Below, piece by piece: positions 17,596 to 25,910 of a stretch of DNA of 64,000 bases. Numbering within the stretch: the first letter of the stretch is position 1; the number at the start of each line of letters is the position of its first letter. Origin of the DNA: Pelagibius sp. Alg239-R121. Lineage in GTDB: Bacteria > Pseudomonadota > Alphaproteobacteria > Kiloniellales > Kiloniellaceae. Location of the stretch: contig NZ_CAMZOF010000004.1 of the NCBI RefSeq assembly GCF_947331435.1, forward strand, positions 186,001 through 250,000, written 5' to 3'. The position numbers and the translations under genes are program-made. A model generated the notes under the pieces. The model saw nothing but the letters and a program-made list of their open reading frames with translations, was not told the DNA's origin and did no database searches.

Positions 17596-17832
17596 ATGGT
17601 TCAGACAAACAAAGTCGTCCGTTCTATTAACATGCAGGGCGAGCAAATCTGCGTGGATGTTTTCCGCCGTCCCGACGGAACTTACGGGTTCGACGAATTT
17701 CGGCGAGACCCCGAGGACAATCGTGGCTGGTACGCCATTGGGCACTATGGAAATCGAGTCTTCGACAGTTTTGAATCCACTCTGAACGAGGCCCGAAAAA
17801 CCGTCCGTTGGCTCGGTGAGATGTCGGGCTGA
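17596..17832 (+). CDS. Small conserved-looking protein of unknown function
   Basis: A 78-residue acidic, soluble protein beginning MVQTNKVVRSINMQGEQICV. The middle is rich in Asp, Arg and aromatic residues (RRPDGTYGFDEFRRDPEDNR, then GWYAIG). It is preceded by GACGAGGAAA at good spacing. No family is recognised. Codon usage matches the neighbours, which supports it as real. It has no close partner gene. Confidence 0.65.
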   Translation: MVQTNKVVRSINMQGEQICVDVFRRPDGTYGFDEFRRDPEDNRGWYAIGHYGNRVFDSFESTLNEARKTVRWLGEMSG

Positions 17833-18011
17833 GTCTGACGTTGCTCGCATCGCGCCAACCTCTGCCATCCCGAGAGGCTTGAAATACCAGGAACGCTAAG
17901 ACGGCTAGGTATCAGTTATGTGGAACAGACCTGCCGTTGGTTTCTGAAAATAAATTGACTATGTTCTGTGTTAAACAGTTGAAATCGAGGCTACGATTGT
18001 CTGGAAGGCTG

Positions 18012-18716
18012 ATGTCTCATCTTAATAAATCCCAGGAACTGAAATCGGTTGGCATTATTGGCGACGGCGATGACGTCCAATTGATTGAGGATCTTGAGTC
18101 CGCATTTAAAATCACGTTTTCTGACGAAGAAGCTGAGAGCATTTTTACTCTAGGTGAAGCCTTTGAGGTCGTCTGTTCGAAGTTACCTTCCAGTCAAAAA
18201 CTACAGAATAAATGTCTGACTGCGATGGCCTACTACAGATTGAATAAGGCATTCTGTGGCCATGGAAAAATAAAACTGTCAACTCGCGTTGAAGTCCCTG
18301 TAGACCTGAGCCCTAGAAGCTTTCAAAGGCAATTGGAAGAAATGACCAATCTGAAGCTTGATTTTCTGACCAAAGCCAGCTTGTGGGTGGTCATCTTGTC
18401 TTTGTTGCAGTTCGTAACTTGGATCGTTGCCCCGATTATGTTCTCTGGTTTCATCGCCATCTTGGTTGGGATCTTAGTGGTGGCTGTCTCGCACACCTTG
18501 TGGAGGTTTGCTGACAGCATAGACGAAAGAGTTTGGGTATTCGACGGAACTCTAGGTGATTTGTCCCGGCAAGCATCAGAGGTCAATCTCGGGCAATTGG
18601 TTTCGTTAGGAGGTAGATGGACAGAGTCCGATGTGTGGAAAACGATGACTACGATTATTCATGATCTCACTGGATTTCCACCAGAAAACATGACGCCAGA
18701 AACGAAGTTCATTTAG
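18012..18716 (+). CDS. Acyl-carrier-like membrane protein of unknown function (DUF1493-like motif)
   Basis: A 234-residue protein. Residues about 12-60 (GIIGDGDDVQLIEDLESAFK then ITFSDEEAESIFTLGEAFEV) match helices II to IV of an acyl carrier protein. GDGDD stands where ACP has DSL, so the phosphopantetheine Ser is missing, as in DUF1493 proteins. Two transmembrane helices follow, at about 118-160 (LWVVILSLLQFVTWIVAP, FSGFIAILVGILVVAVS). The last 30 residues (WKTMTTIIHDLTGFPPENMT) resemble helix I of an ACP, so the two parts of that fold sit at opposite ends. Codon usage is more A+T-rich than its neighbours, suggesting transfer. A start at 17937 is possible. Confidence 0.65.
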   Translation: MSHLNKSQELKSVGIIGDGDDVQLIEDLESAFKITFSDEEAESIFTLGEAFEVVCSKLPSSQKLQNKCLTAMAYYRLNKAFCGHGKIKLSTRVEVPVDLSPRSFQRQLEEMTNLKLDFLTKASLWVVILSLLQFVTWIVAPIMFSGFIAILVGILVVAVSHTLWRFADSIDERVWVFDGTLGDLSRQASEVNLGQLVSLGGRWTESDVWKTMTTIIHDLTGFPPENMTPETKFI

Positions 18717-18930
18717 GAAGCTCTAGGCTCCTCTGATCATCATTTTGAGGTCGAAGGGGCCGTTACATTTTTGCCAGTTCTGATTGATCAGACGTCACCT
18801 CAACACCGCTTGCGACCAAAGCTTGGACCCACAGGACAAACGGTTGCATCCAGCACAGGCTGTAGCGAATGAGTTCGGACTGCCTACCAGCATCTAAGCG
18901 TTTGCTTTGCAGATGGAGCAGGAATGCTCT

Positions 18931-18988
18931 TCAATCCACTCCCAACTCCACGTCTCGCCCGTCCTTCACCGACGTCACCAGCGGATTG
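18931..18988 (-). pseudogene. Duplicated 3' tail of hutI
   Basis: On the reverse strand this encodes [18 protein letters not shown] followed by a stop. It is nearly identical to the last 17 residues of the HutI encoded by 19556-20800 ([17 protein letters not shown]). Only the tail is present. The stretch between the two copies, about 570 bases, carries one gene (DUF4279). Confidence 0.8.
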
Positions 18989-19050
18989 TAAAATAGAAGT
19001 TAGAGTTCGATGAACAACACTGTTGCCAATACTGCAACAGAGGTTCCGCC

Positions 19051-19515
19051 TCACCCTTCACCTCGGATGTTGAGCTGTTCCCTGAGTTCCACGATTTCTT
19101 CGTGTTGGTCTCCGTAGTCATAGGACGCAAACCGAAACCTGATACCGAGTTCTGTGGCGTCTCTTTGCAGATCGAAAGGCAGTTCGAAGTCGTAACTTTG
19201 ATAGCTGTAGGAGACACAGGAGATTTGCATGTCATAGCGTGTGCCGATGTCCAGTAACGCGTTCCGGTGGGGGCCGAGTCTTCTCAGCAGCGCCTCGATA
19301 TGGTCTTCGAGGGAGTGTGTGTCATCATAGCCGCTTGTGACGCACCACATGGAACTTCGGCGCTTAAGCTTGTGACCCCGGCGTTCAAAGGTATCGCCGA
19401 CTTTCCAGCTTTCGTAGGGTTCGATACCCAACAGTTGGGTGATCTCTTCCGGGTCACGCATGCCGAGGGCGACAAATTGCGCGTATTGATGGTCAGTTTG
19501 CGGAGTTAATGGCAT
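19051..19515 (-). CDS. DUF4279 family protein
   Basis: A 154-residue protein matching the DUF4279 pattern: an early DPEEITQLLGIEPYESWKVG, a conserved Trp region (RRSSMWCVTSG), LEDHIEALLRRLGP, and the last part with ATELGIRFRFASYDYGDQHE. The family is often found among contact-dependent toxin immunity proteins, but no toxin gene is visible here. It lies between hutI and a duplicated hutI tail, so it may have arrived by insertion. The start at 19515 has a weak ribosome site. Confidence 0.8.
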   Translation of the reverse strand: MPLTPQTDHQYAQFVALGMRDPEEITQLLGIEPYESWKVGDTFERRGHKLKRRSSMWCVTSGYDDTHSLEDHIEALLRRLGPHRNALLDIGTRYDMQISCVSYSYQSYDFELPFDLQRDATELGIRFRFASYDYGDQHEEIVELREQLNIRGEG

Positions 19516-19555
19516 CTCTCGTTATACGCCGACGTCGTCCAAAGACAAACGGCTT

Positions 19556-20800
19556 TCAATTTCCCAACTCCACATCCCGCCCGTCCTTCACCGAGGTCAG
19601 CAGCGGATTGAACCCGATCCGGTAGGCCAGCTCCGCCGGGGACTCGATCTCCCAAATACAAAGGTCCGCTGCCTTGCCCACCTCCAGCGTGCCCCGGCTG
19701 TCCTGCAGGCCAAGCGCCTGCGCGCCGTGCCGTGTCACGCCCAGCAGCGCTTCTTCCGGCGTCATTCTAAAGAGGGTGCAGGCCATGTTGAGCATCAGCA
19801 GCAGAGAGGTTGCGGGGGAGGAGCCGGGGTTGCAGTCAGTGGCAATGGCGATGGGGACGCCGGCGCTGCGGAAGGCATCCATCGGTGGCTGTTTGGTTTC
19901 GCGCAGGAAGTAGAAGGCACCGGGCAGCAGGACGGCGACCGTGCCCGCGGCGGCCATCGCCTGTGCGCCGGCGTCGGAGGTGTATTCCAGGTGATCGGCC
20001 GACAGCGCGCTGAAGTCCGCTGCCAGTTTGGCGCCATCCAGGTCGGAAAGCTGGTCGGCATGCAGCTTGACCGGCAGGCCGTTGTCGCGTGCGGTCTGGA
20101 AGACTCGTTTTGTCTGCTCGTATGAGAAGCCGATGTTCTCGCAGAAGGCATCGACCACATCCGCGAGGCCCGACTTTGCGATCTCCGGCATCATGGCACA
20201 GACCGCGTCGATATAGCCGTCGCCGTCGCCCTCGAATTCCGGCGGCAGGGCATGGGCGCCCAGGAAGGTGGTCGAGATCGTCACCGGCAGATCCGCGCCC
20301 AGTCCGCGTGCGACCCGGAGTTGCTTGAGTTCAGTCTCCAGGTTCAGACCGTAACCCGATTTGATCTCGATTGTCGTCACGCCTTCGGCCAACAGGCTTT
20401 TCAGGCGGGGCAGGGCGCCGGCGCGCAGCTCTTCTTCGCTGGCGGCGCGCGTGGCCTTGACCGTGTTGCGGATGCCGCCGCCGGCCCGGGCGATCTCTTC
20501 GTAGCTCGCGCCCTCCAGCCGCAGTTCGAATTCCCGCGCCCGGTTGCCGCCGTAGACCAGATGGGTGTGGCAATCGATCAGCCCCGGCGTAACCCAGCGG
20601 CCCGCGAGATCGATGACTTCACTCGTCAGAGCCTCGGGTGCGCCTGGCAACTCGGCCTGCGGGCCGACCCAGGCAATCTTGCCGCCGGCACTCGCGATGG
20701 CCGCGTCCCTGATGGCCCCGTAAGGCCCAGCGTCCGTCATGGTGGCCAGATGGGTGTTGATCCAGAGTCGATCCCACATACGTTCGGTCCTTGTCGTCAC
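19556..20800 (-). CDS. hutI: Imidazolonepropionase
   Basis: A 414-residue amidohydrolase of normal HutI length. It hydrolyses imidazolonepropionate to N-formimino-glutamate in the third step of histidine breakdown. Metal-site and substrate landmarks are [30 protein letters not shown], a [10 protein letters not shown] His and [20 protein letters not shown]. The gene is divergent from hutF across a gap containing a HutC-type palindrome. hutU, hutG and hutC are not in the window. The C-terminal 17 residues are duplicated at 18931-18988. Confidence 0.96.
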   Translation of the reverse strand: MTTRTERMWDRLWINTHLATMTDAGPYGAIRDAAIASAGGKIAWVGPQAELPGAPEALTSEVIDLAGRWVTPGLIDCHTHLVYGGNRAREFELRLEGASYEEIARAGGGIRNTVKATRAASEEELRAGALPRLKSLLAEGVTTIEIKSGYGLNLETELKQLRVARGLGADLPVTISTTFLGAHALPPEFEGDGDGYIDAVCAMMPEIAKSGLADVVDAFCENIGFSYEQTKRVFQTARDNGLPVKLHADQLSDLDGAKLAADFSALSADHLEYTSDAGAQAMAAAGTVAVLLPGAFYFLRETKQPPMDAFRSAGVPIAIATDCNPGSSPATSLLLMLNMACTLFRMTPEEALLGVTRHGAQALGLQDSRGTLEVGKAADLCIWEIESPAELAYRIGFNPLLTSVKDGRDVELGN

Positions 20801-20828
20801 GTGCCGATTGTTTCGTTTGATAATTTCA

Positions 20829-20842
20829 GTTGTATATACAAC
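20829..20842. promoter_or_regulatory. HutC-type operator palindrome between hutI and hutF
   Basis: GTTGTATATACAAC is a perfect 14-base palindrome centred on TGTATATACA, the core recognised by HutC repressors of histidine-use operons. It lies 29 bases upstream of the hutI start. Binding is inferred; hutC itself is not present in the window. Confidence 0.8.
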
Positions 20843-20876
20843 TTTGCAGTCGCAGTGTCTTCCTCATTGTGGCATC

Positions 20877-20994
20877 TTAGAGCGTGATGGTTCTTGATCG
20901 AAGCGATCAAGGACGTGGTTCGTCCTCTAACTTGTTTGGTATGGGGCTGATTTACGTTTCTCTTTGACAAAAATTGAAACGATCAGGCTCTGCC
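20877..20994 (+). repeat. Dispersed intergenic repeat, copy A
   Basis: A 118-base sequence begins TTAGAGCGTGAT, contains GATC-AAGC-GATC-type symmetry, CCTCTAAC and GGCTGATTTACGTTTCTC in the middle, and ends GATCAGGCTC. It matches the blocks at 48438-48554 (same orientation) and 38095-38205 (reverse) along most of its length. It lies between hutI and hutF, upstream of the hutF start, and may affect transcript folding. Confidence 0.75.
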
Positions 20995-21032
20995 TCCGTT
21001 CTTTCACTTCCGATCCGGTAGCCCGATCCACC

Positions 21033-22436
21033 ATGACCTCAGCCTCCCTTTCCAACGAAACTTCCGTCTTCGCCCCCTCCGCACTTTTGCCGGAGGGATG
21101 GGCAGAGGATGTCCTGTTCGACCTCTCCAGCGAAGGCGATATCGACGCTGTACATCGTGGTGTCGCGTCTTCTGCGATTCCGCCGGGCGTCCAGCGCTGC
21201 AAGGGACCGGTGGTACCGGGCATGCCGAACCTGCACAGCCACGCCTTTCAGCGTGCCATGGCCGGTCTGGCCGAACGCAGCGGGCCGAGTGACGATTCCT
21301 TCTGGACCTGGCGCCAGGTGATGTACGGCTTCGTCGGCAGCCTGACTCCGGATCAGGCCGGAGCGATCGCAGGTCAGCTTTATGTCGAAATGTTGAAGGC
21401 CGGCTACACCGCGGTGGGAGAGTTCCACTACCTGCACCACGGGCCCGACGGCCTGCCCTATGATGATCTGGCCGAAATGTCCCGTCAGGTAATGGGGGCG
21501 GCCAAGCGTACGGGACTGGGCATCACCCACCTGCCGGTGCTCTATGGTTTTGGCGGATTCGGAGGACAGACGGCGGGCGAGGGGCAGCGGCGCTTTCTCA
21601 ACGATCCGGACCGCTTTTTGAAGCTGCTCGAAATCCTCTTTGCGGACGCGGCGGGGGATCCGCAGGCCGCGATCGGAATCGCGCCGCACTCCCTGCGCGC
21701 TGTAACGCCGGAGACCCTGCAGGCGGCGGTCGAGGGTCTTGCTGGCTTTAATCCTCAGGCGCCGATCCATATCCACATCTCTGAGCAGATCAAGGAAGTC
21801 GAGGACTGCCTGGCCTGGTCCGGCCGCCGTCCGGTCGACTGGCTGTACGACAATATCGACGTCGACCGGCGCTGGTGTCTGATCCATGCGACCCATATGA
21901 CCGAGGAAGAAACCGGGCGCCTGGCGAGTTCCGGAGCGGTCGCGGGGATTTGTCCGACTACCGAGGCAAATCTGGGCGATGGCTTGTTTCCGGCACGGGA
22001 CTTTCTGGCACAAAACGGCACCTGGGGGATCGGGTCGGACAGCCACATTTCGATCAGTCCGGTCGAGGAACTGCGCTGGTTCGAATACGGTCAGCGGCTT
22101 GCCCATCGCCGCCGAAATCTGCTCGGCTCGGAGGGCGAAGACCAGTCCGTCGGCGCGGGACTCTACCGGTCGGCACTGGCTGGAGGGGCTCAGGCGCTGG
22201 GACGTAAGATCGGACGGCTCGAAGGCGGCTGCCGCGCCGATCTGGTGGTGTTGGACGCCGAGGCGCCCTGCTTGCTCGGCAAGAACGGCGATGTGCTGTT
22301 GGACGCGATGGTATTTGCCGGAAACGTCAATCCCGTCCGCGATGTGATGGTCGGTGGCCAATGGCTGGTGCAGGAGGGGCGGCATCGGGACGAAGAGGCG
22401 TTGCTGCTGGCCTTTCGCAGCGCCCTGGAACTCTAA
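21033..22436 (+). CDS. hutF: Formimidoylglutamate deiminase
   Basis: A 467-residue amidohydrolase. It converts N-formimino-L-glutamate to N-formyl-L-glutamate and ammonia, following HutI in the five-step histidine pathway. Landmarks are MPNLHSHAFQRAMAG, the metal-site HxH near PIHIHISEQ, LIHATHMTEEETG and a terminal GIGSDSHISISPVEELRWFE. The start is placed at ATG 21033; an upstream ATG at 20964 would run into the repeat. A formylglutamate deformylase (hutG) would be expected elsewhere. Confidence 0.95.
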   Translation: MTSASLSNETSVFAPSALLPEGWAEDVLFDLSSEGDIDAVHRGVASSAIPPGVQRCKGPVVPGMPNLHSHAFQRAMAGLAERSGPSDDSFWTWRQVMYGFVGSLTPDQAGAIAGQLYVEMLKAGYTAVGEFHYLHHGPDGLPYDDLAEMSRQVMGAAKRTGLGITHLPVLYGFGGFGGQTAGEGQRRFLNDPDRFLKLLEILFADAAGDPQAAIGIAPHSLRAVTPETLQAAVEGLAGFNPQAPIHIHISEQIKEVEDCLAWSGRRPVDWLYDNIDVDRRWCLIHATHMTEEETGRLASSGAVAGICPTTEANLGDGLFPARDFLAQNGTWGIGSDSHISISPVEELRWFEYGQRLAHRRRNLLGSEGEDQSVGAGLYRSALAGGAQALGRKIGRLEGGCRADLVVLDAEAPCLLGKNGDVLLDAMVFAGNVNPVRDVMVGGQWLVQEGRHRDEEALLLAFRSALEL

Positions 22437-22468
22437 CGTCGATTGGACGCAGGAATCTCAGGTCGTCC

Positions 22469-23068
22469 TTATTCGACGATGATGACTTTTCCGGTGATCG
22501 CACCCTCGACGCTTTTTGCATATGCGAGACCGACGCGTTTGGATGAGACCCTTTCATGGCCGGGAAAGAAACTTCCGTATCTTTCCTCCGACACCTCCAG
22601 GAGGCCGGGGCTGACGACATTGATCCGTAGGCCGCGCGGCAGTTCGATAGCAGCGCCGACGACAAAGCCGCCCAGAGCACCATTTGCCGTTGCGGCACCG
22701 GTTCCCATTCTGATCGGATCACGATCCAGGACCCCGCTGGTCAGTGTAAAGGACCCACCGTCATTGACGTAGTTGAGGCCCGCGAGGATCAGATTGACTT
22801 GACCCATGACCTTGTTGGTCAAGCCGAGCATGAACTGCTCTTCGGTGAAATCGCTTAACGGTCCGAAGTGGACGGCACCGGCGGTCGATACAACGGCGTC
22901 AACCTTGCCCACTTTGCGGTACATTGCCTCAATGGAGGCTCTGTCGGCGATATCGGCATGGATGTCACCGCTGTTGCGCCCGACCTTGATGATCTCGTGC
23001 CGGGTGGACAATTCGCCGTAAGCCGCGCGACCGATATCGCCTTCGGCTCCAACTGCGATAATTTTCAA
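22469..23068 (-). CDS. Short-chain dehydrogenase/reductase without the YxxxK pair
   Basis: A 199-residue Rossmann-fold protein beginning KIIAVGAEGDIGRAAYGEL. It has the SDR AVVSTAGAVHFGPL motif and FTLTSGVLDRDP with the catalytic-type Ser. The following region reads TGAATANGALGGFVVGAAIE, so the usual Tyr-x3-Lys is missing. This is typical of a short SDR subfamily of unknown reaction. The start is a TTG at 23068 preceded by AAGGAGATAAGG; an upstream ATG at 23134 has no ribosome site. It is convergent with hutF. Confidence 0.85.
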   Translation of the reverse strand: MKIIAVGAEGDIGRAAYGELSTRHEIIKVGRNSGDIHADIADRASIEAMYRKVGKVDAVVSTAGAVHFGPLSDFTEEQFMLGLTNKVMGQVNLILAGLNYVNDGGSFTLTSGVLDRDPIRMGTGAATANGALGGFVVGAAIELPRGLRINVVSPGLLEVSEERYGSFFPGHERVSSKRVGLAYAKSVEGAITGKVIIVE

Positions 23069-23278
23069 GACCTTATCTCCTTTGGTATGCTCTTTTGAGC
23101 TCTGGATTGCGTTGGATCGGTGCCGGACGTCCAAACGCTATGTGATTGAAGTTATGGCAAAAAGAGTTACATATAGGCTGTCGGTTGGACGAAATGCCGC
23201 CGATATGCTATAAACGCGTAACGTTTAGTGGTTATCCTGAGACTTACAGGATGTTCTTAGTAGAGCCGGAGAACGACG

Positions 23279-23311
23279 ATGTTTAAAGGACCGCAGCCCT
23301 GGGGCGTTTGA
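23279..23311 (+). CDS. Possible 10-residue leader peptide
   Basis: ATG at 23279 opens a complete frame MFKGPQPWGV ending in TGA. GGAG lies at good spacing, 8 bases upstream. It sits in the 320-base gap between the SDR gene and the membrane-protein gene at 23391-23957. No gene on the same strand follows before 24095. The sequence right after the stop (GCCCGACTCTCGCGAGGC and TGGCTCCCGTGAGCG) can pair locally, which suggests a leader or small RNA. No family is recognised. Confidence 0.25.
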   Translation: MFKGPQPWGV

Positions 23312-23390
23312 GCCCGACTCTCGCGAGGCATGACGCTTAAGCCTGGCTCCCGTGAGCGATTGCCTAAGTTTGAAGTACAGGCTTAATCCC

Positions 23391-23957
23391 TTAATTCGAA
23401 TTCCTTAAATGCGTGAAGTGAGCCTCGAACTGGCTGCGTGCTATGCCTGCGAGGGCTGTCGCTTCCAGCATCTTGTCGATCAGGTTCTCCATGGTGGCGC
23501 GTTTGCCGCCCGGCGTCATGGTCTTAAAGCTGTCGCGCTCGAAACCGTCCATCTGGGCGTAGACTGATTCCAGGCAATTATAGAATTTCACTGTGTGGCC
23601 GAGCAGGGCGGACGGCAGGACATGGAGTTCGCTCTTCAAATCCTCGAAAAACCGCATGTTTCGTGCATAAACCATGTGGACTGTGCGCCGGTCGTCTTCT
23701 GCCAGTGCGCGCATCAGGGCTGCAGTCGAGGGCGATTTCTCCACGGCTTTGATCAGTTCCTCCTTGTTGTGGCCGATCTCAGTGTAGATCGCATTGATCA
23801 GGCGCCGCTTGCTGTCGCGCTTGACCTTCGCCGTGACCCAGACGTCGTAGACCTTGCTGACAGTGAAGACAGCCAGCGTAGCAACGCCGGCCACAACGGC
23901 ACCCAGCACACGCGGATCGGAGGTAAGGAAGGAAATATCGCCGCTCGGATCTGACAT
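23391..23957 (-). CDS. Single-pass membrane protein of unknown function
   Basis: A 188-residue protein starting MSDPSGDISFLTSDPRVLGA. Residues about 20-38 (AVVAGVATLAVFTVSKVYDV) form one transmembrane helix near the N-terminus. The remaining 150 residues are helical and charged, with LINAIYTEIGHNKEELI and a C-terminal GIARSQFEAHF. No catalytic residues are recognisable. The start is uncertain because no clear ribosome site is seen; an ATG at 24041 would add 28 hydrophilic residues. Confidence 0.65.
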   Translation of the reverse strand: MSDPSGDISFLTSDPRVLGAVVAGVATLAVFTVSKVYDVWVTAKVKRDSKRRLINAIYTEIGHNKEELIKAVEKSPSTAALMRALAEDDRRTVHMVYARNMRFFEDLKSELHVLPSALLGHTVKFYNCLESVYAQMDGFERDSFKTMTPGGKRATMENLIDKMLEATALAGIARSQFEAHFTHLRNSN

Positions 23958-24094
23958 AAAAGCCTGTAAGCTCGCTGGAGTCTGATGCAATGTGCTTGCG
24001 CGTAATTTGCGAGTGTACTGGCCTTCACCCTTTCCATTCAAATGCTGATCTTAATCCAAGCAAACGAGAATTGGGTTCTCAAGGGACCACGTCT

Positions 24095-24724
24095 ATGAAG
24101 TCCAACATTCGGCCCTACCAACCCCGGGATCTCGACGCCCTCTATGCCATATCAATTGCAACCGGATTGGCGGGCAGGGATGCGTCGCATCTTTATGAAG
24201 ACTCAAAACTGATCGGACACATCTATTCCGCGCCCTACGCTACTCTGGAACCCGGGCTGGTCCTGATCGTTGAAGATGAGCAGGGCGTTGCGGGCTTTAT
24301 CGTCGGGGTTCTCGACACTCTCGCCTGGACGCAACGTCTCGAGCGGGAATGGTGGCCATTGCTAAGAGAGAACTATGCGGATCCGTCCGAGACCCCTGCG
24401 GAAGTGTGGACGCCTGATCAGCGACGCGCGTTCCTGATCCACCATCCCGAGACGCCACCACGTGCTATTGCCGCTGCGTTTCCTGCCCATACCCACATGA
24501 ACCTGCTGCCGCGGCTTCAGCGCCGGGGTATAGGTGCGCGTTTGCTGACAGCTTGGATCGAAAAGGCGCGACAGGCAGGAGCGACGGGCGTGCACATCGG
24601 CACAAACCGGGCGAACGAAGATGCCATCCGGTTTTGGAGATCTCAGAGCTTCGAGGCGATTGAGTACGAAGATGTTTCGCCAACGCGAAGTCTGTGGCTG
24701 GCGCGGCGTCTTTATGGTGTGTGA
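24095..24724 (+). CDS. GNAT-family N-acetyltransferase
   Basis: A 209-residue protein with a GNAT fold starting NIRPYQPRDLDALYAIS. The middle strand is LVLIVEDEQGVAGFIVG and the acetyl-CoA loop is LLPRLQRRGIGARLLTAWI, followed by GVHIGTNRANEDAIRFW. A long insert (about residues 85-130) between the second strand and the acetyl-CoA site is similar to that of bacterial relatives of the O-GlcNAcase acetyltransferase-like domain. The acceptor is unknown. ATG 24095 follows AAGGGA. It is a single-gene unit. Confidence 0.88.
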   Translation: MKSNIRPYQPRDLDALYAISIATGLAGRDASHLYEDSKLIGHIYSAPYATLEPGLVLIVEDEQGVAGFIVGVLDTLAWTQRLEREWWPLLRENYADPSETPAEVWTPDQRRAFLIHHPETPPRAIAAAFPAHTHMNLLPRLQRRGIGARLLTAWIEKARQAGATGVHIGTNRANEDAIRFWRSQSFEAIEYEDVSPTRSLWLARRLYGV

Positions 24725-24812
24725 GGGTCAGTCAGGTTGGTCCACGGCCAGATTGCCGGCCTCGATCGCAGAGTCCCGCACCATCAAAAATTGTTCCGGT
24801 ACGGGTTGAGGG

Positions 24813-25517
24813 TCAGACCTGATGGAAACCAAATTTCTGCAGGAGTTCGATCAGTATTTTGCCGGCCTGGATCCGATGCGCGGTATGTAATGACCGGGCG
24901 GTCTCCGGATCTCGTGCCCGAATGGCCCGCAGTACATTTCTATGGTCATCGTTGGACTTGGTGGGACTAGGCCTCAAATACAGTGTGAGTGCACGGATCC
25001 GGCGGACCTGATCGTTGTACATTTCAACAATGTTGGCGACGCGTCTATTGCCGCCGAGGCGAATCAGTTCATTGTGAAAGGCTTCATCTGCGATAGCCCA
25101 GGCTTCGCGTTCGTCCAGTTCCAGCGCCTGGTCCATATCTGCGATCGCTTGTTCGGCCGTGGAAAAGTCCTCGTCTTTGAATTGTTTTTTAGCGGCCAAT
25201 TCAGCTGAAAGTCCCTCCAACTCGGTGAGTATCTGGTAGATCTCATTCATATCGTCGGTGGAAAAGGAGAGTATTTTCACGCCACGGCGCGGCTTGACCT
25301 GCAACAGGCCTTGAGCCTCGAGGATCAATGTTGCTTCGCGGATTGGCGTGCGGGACATGCCTAGCCGTTTCGCAAGCTCGCTCTCCAAGTGGTTTGATCC
25401 TGCGGGAAGCTTATTTTCCAGAATGAGTTTTTTGATGATTTCGATAGCGATCTGGGTACTCGACTTAGCTTTCGAATCAGCATCCAGCCTTGGCGGTATA
25501 TCTATTTCGACACTCAT
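24813..25517 (-). CDS. GntR-family (FadR/FCD) transcriptional regulator
   Basis: A 234-residue regulator with an N-terminal winged helix at about residues 22-90 (LESELAKRLGMSRTPIREA) and a C-terminal FCD ligand domain. The FCD domain carries the usual Asp/His residues around DEAFHNELIRLGGN and DDHRNVLRAIRARD, which normally bind a metal and a carboxylate ligand. It probably controls the dehydrogenase at 25911 and the divergent TctCBA genes. Its ATG follows directly on the stop codon of a truncated gene (TAAATG). Confidence 0.92.
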   Translation of the reverse strand: MSVEIDIPPRLDADSKAKSSTQIAIEIIKKLILENKLPAGSNHLESELAKRLGMSRTPIREATLILEAQGLLQVKPRRGVKILSFSTDDMNEIYQILTELEGLSAELAAKKQFKDEDFSTAEQAIADMDQALELDEREAWAIADEAFHNELIRLGGNRRVANIVEMYNDQVRRIRALTLYLRPSPTKSNDDHRNVLRAIRARDPETARSLHTAHRIQAGKILIELLQKFGFHQV

Positions 25518-25690
25518 TTAAACCTCAAACTTGCGGCCTTCCAATGCTGAAGCGATTGCAGCCAATTCGATTTCGATTATGCGTAAGACATCTCCGGCTT
25601 CAATTTCAAATGGCTTGTCGTCGACCATGCTCTCGAAGACGAGGGACTGCAACGCAAAAGCACAGTTCCCACCAAAGCTAGGCCACTATC
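25518..25690 (-). pseudogene. C-terminal remnant of a probable Gfo/Idh/MocA-type oxidoreductase
   Basis: On the reverse strand a frame reads PSFGGNCAFALQSLVFESMV, then DDKPFEIEAGDVLRIIEIEL and AAIASALEGRKFEV, ending in a TAA that touches the ATG of the GntR gene. This resembles the end of a sugar-oxidoreductase-like protein (AIEAALRSAREGRRVEV). Upstream, the frame is interrupted by stops (for example TAG at about 25690) and no start is found up to 25910. The tail is likely a broken gene whose end still couples to the GntR start. Confidence 0.55.
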
Positions 25691-25910
25691 GTGCGCCCAG
25701 AACAACGGATGCTGCACAAGAACTGAAGGGGATTCACCGCGAAGCCGTCTCCAGACAAAGCCTAAGGTGCTTCCTGTCCCCTCCAGCAAAGATCCGCCCA
25801 ATGCCATGGGATAGAACTCGGCACAGTGGTCCAGATAACGGGTGGCGCGGAAAAGGGCGCGCTTTTCTCCATTAAGATCCATGGGCAGAAAGCCCGCATC
25901 TTCGCCGTTA

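Noticed and set aside
21039-22385. A 448-codon open frame on the reverse strand opposite hutF
   Set aside because: hutF has full family motifs on the forward strand. The reverse frame has no recognisable domain and arises from high G+C third positions.
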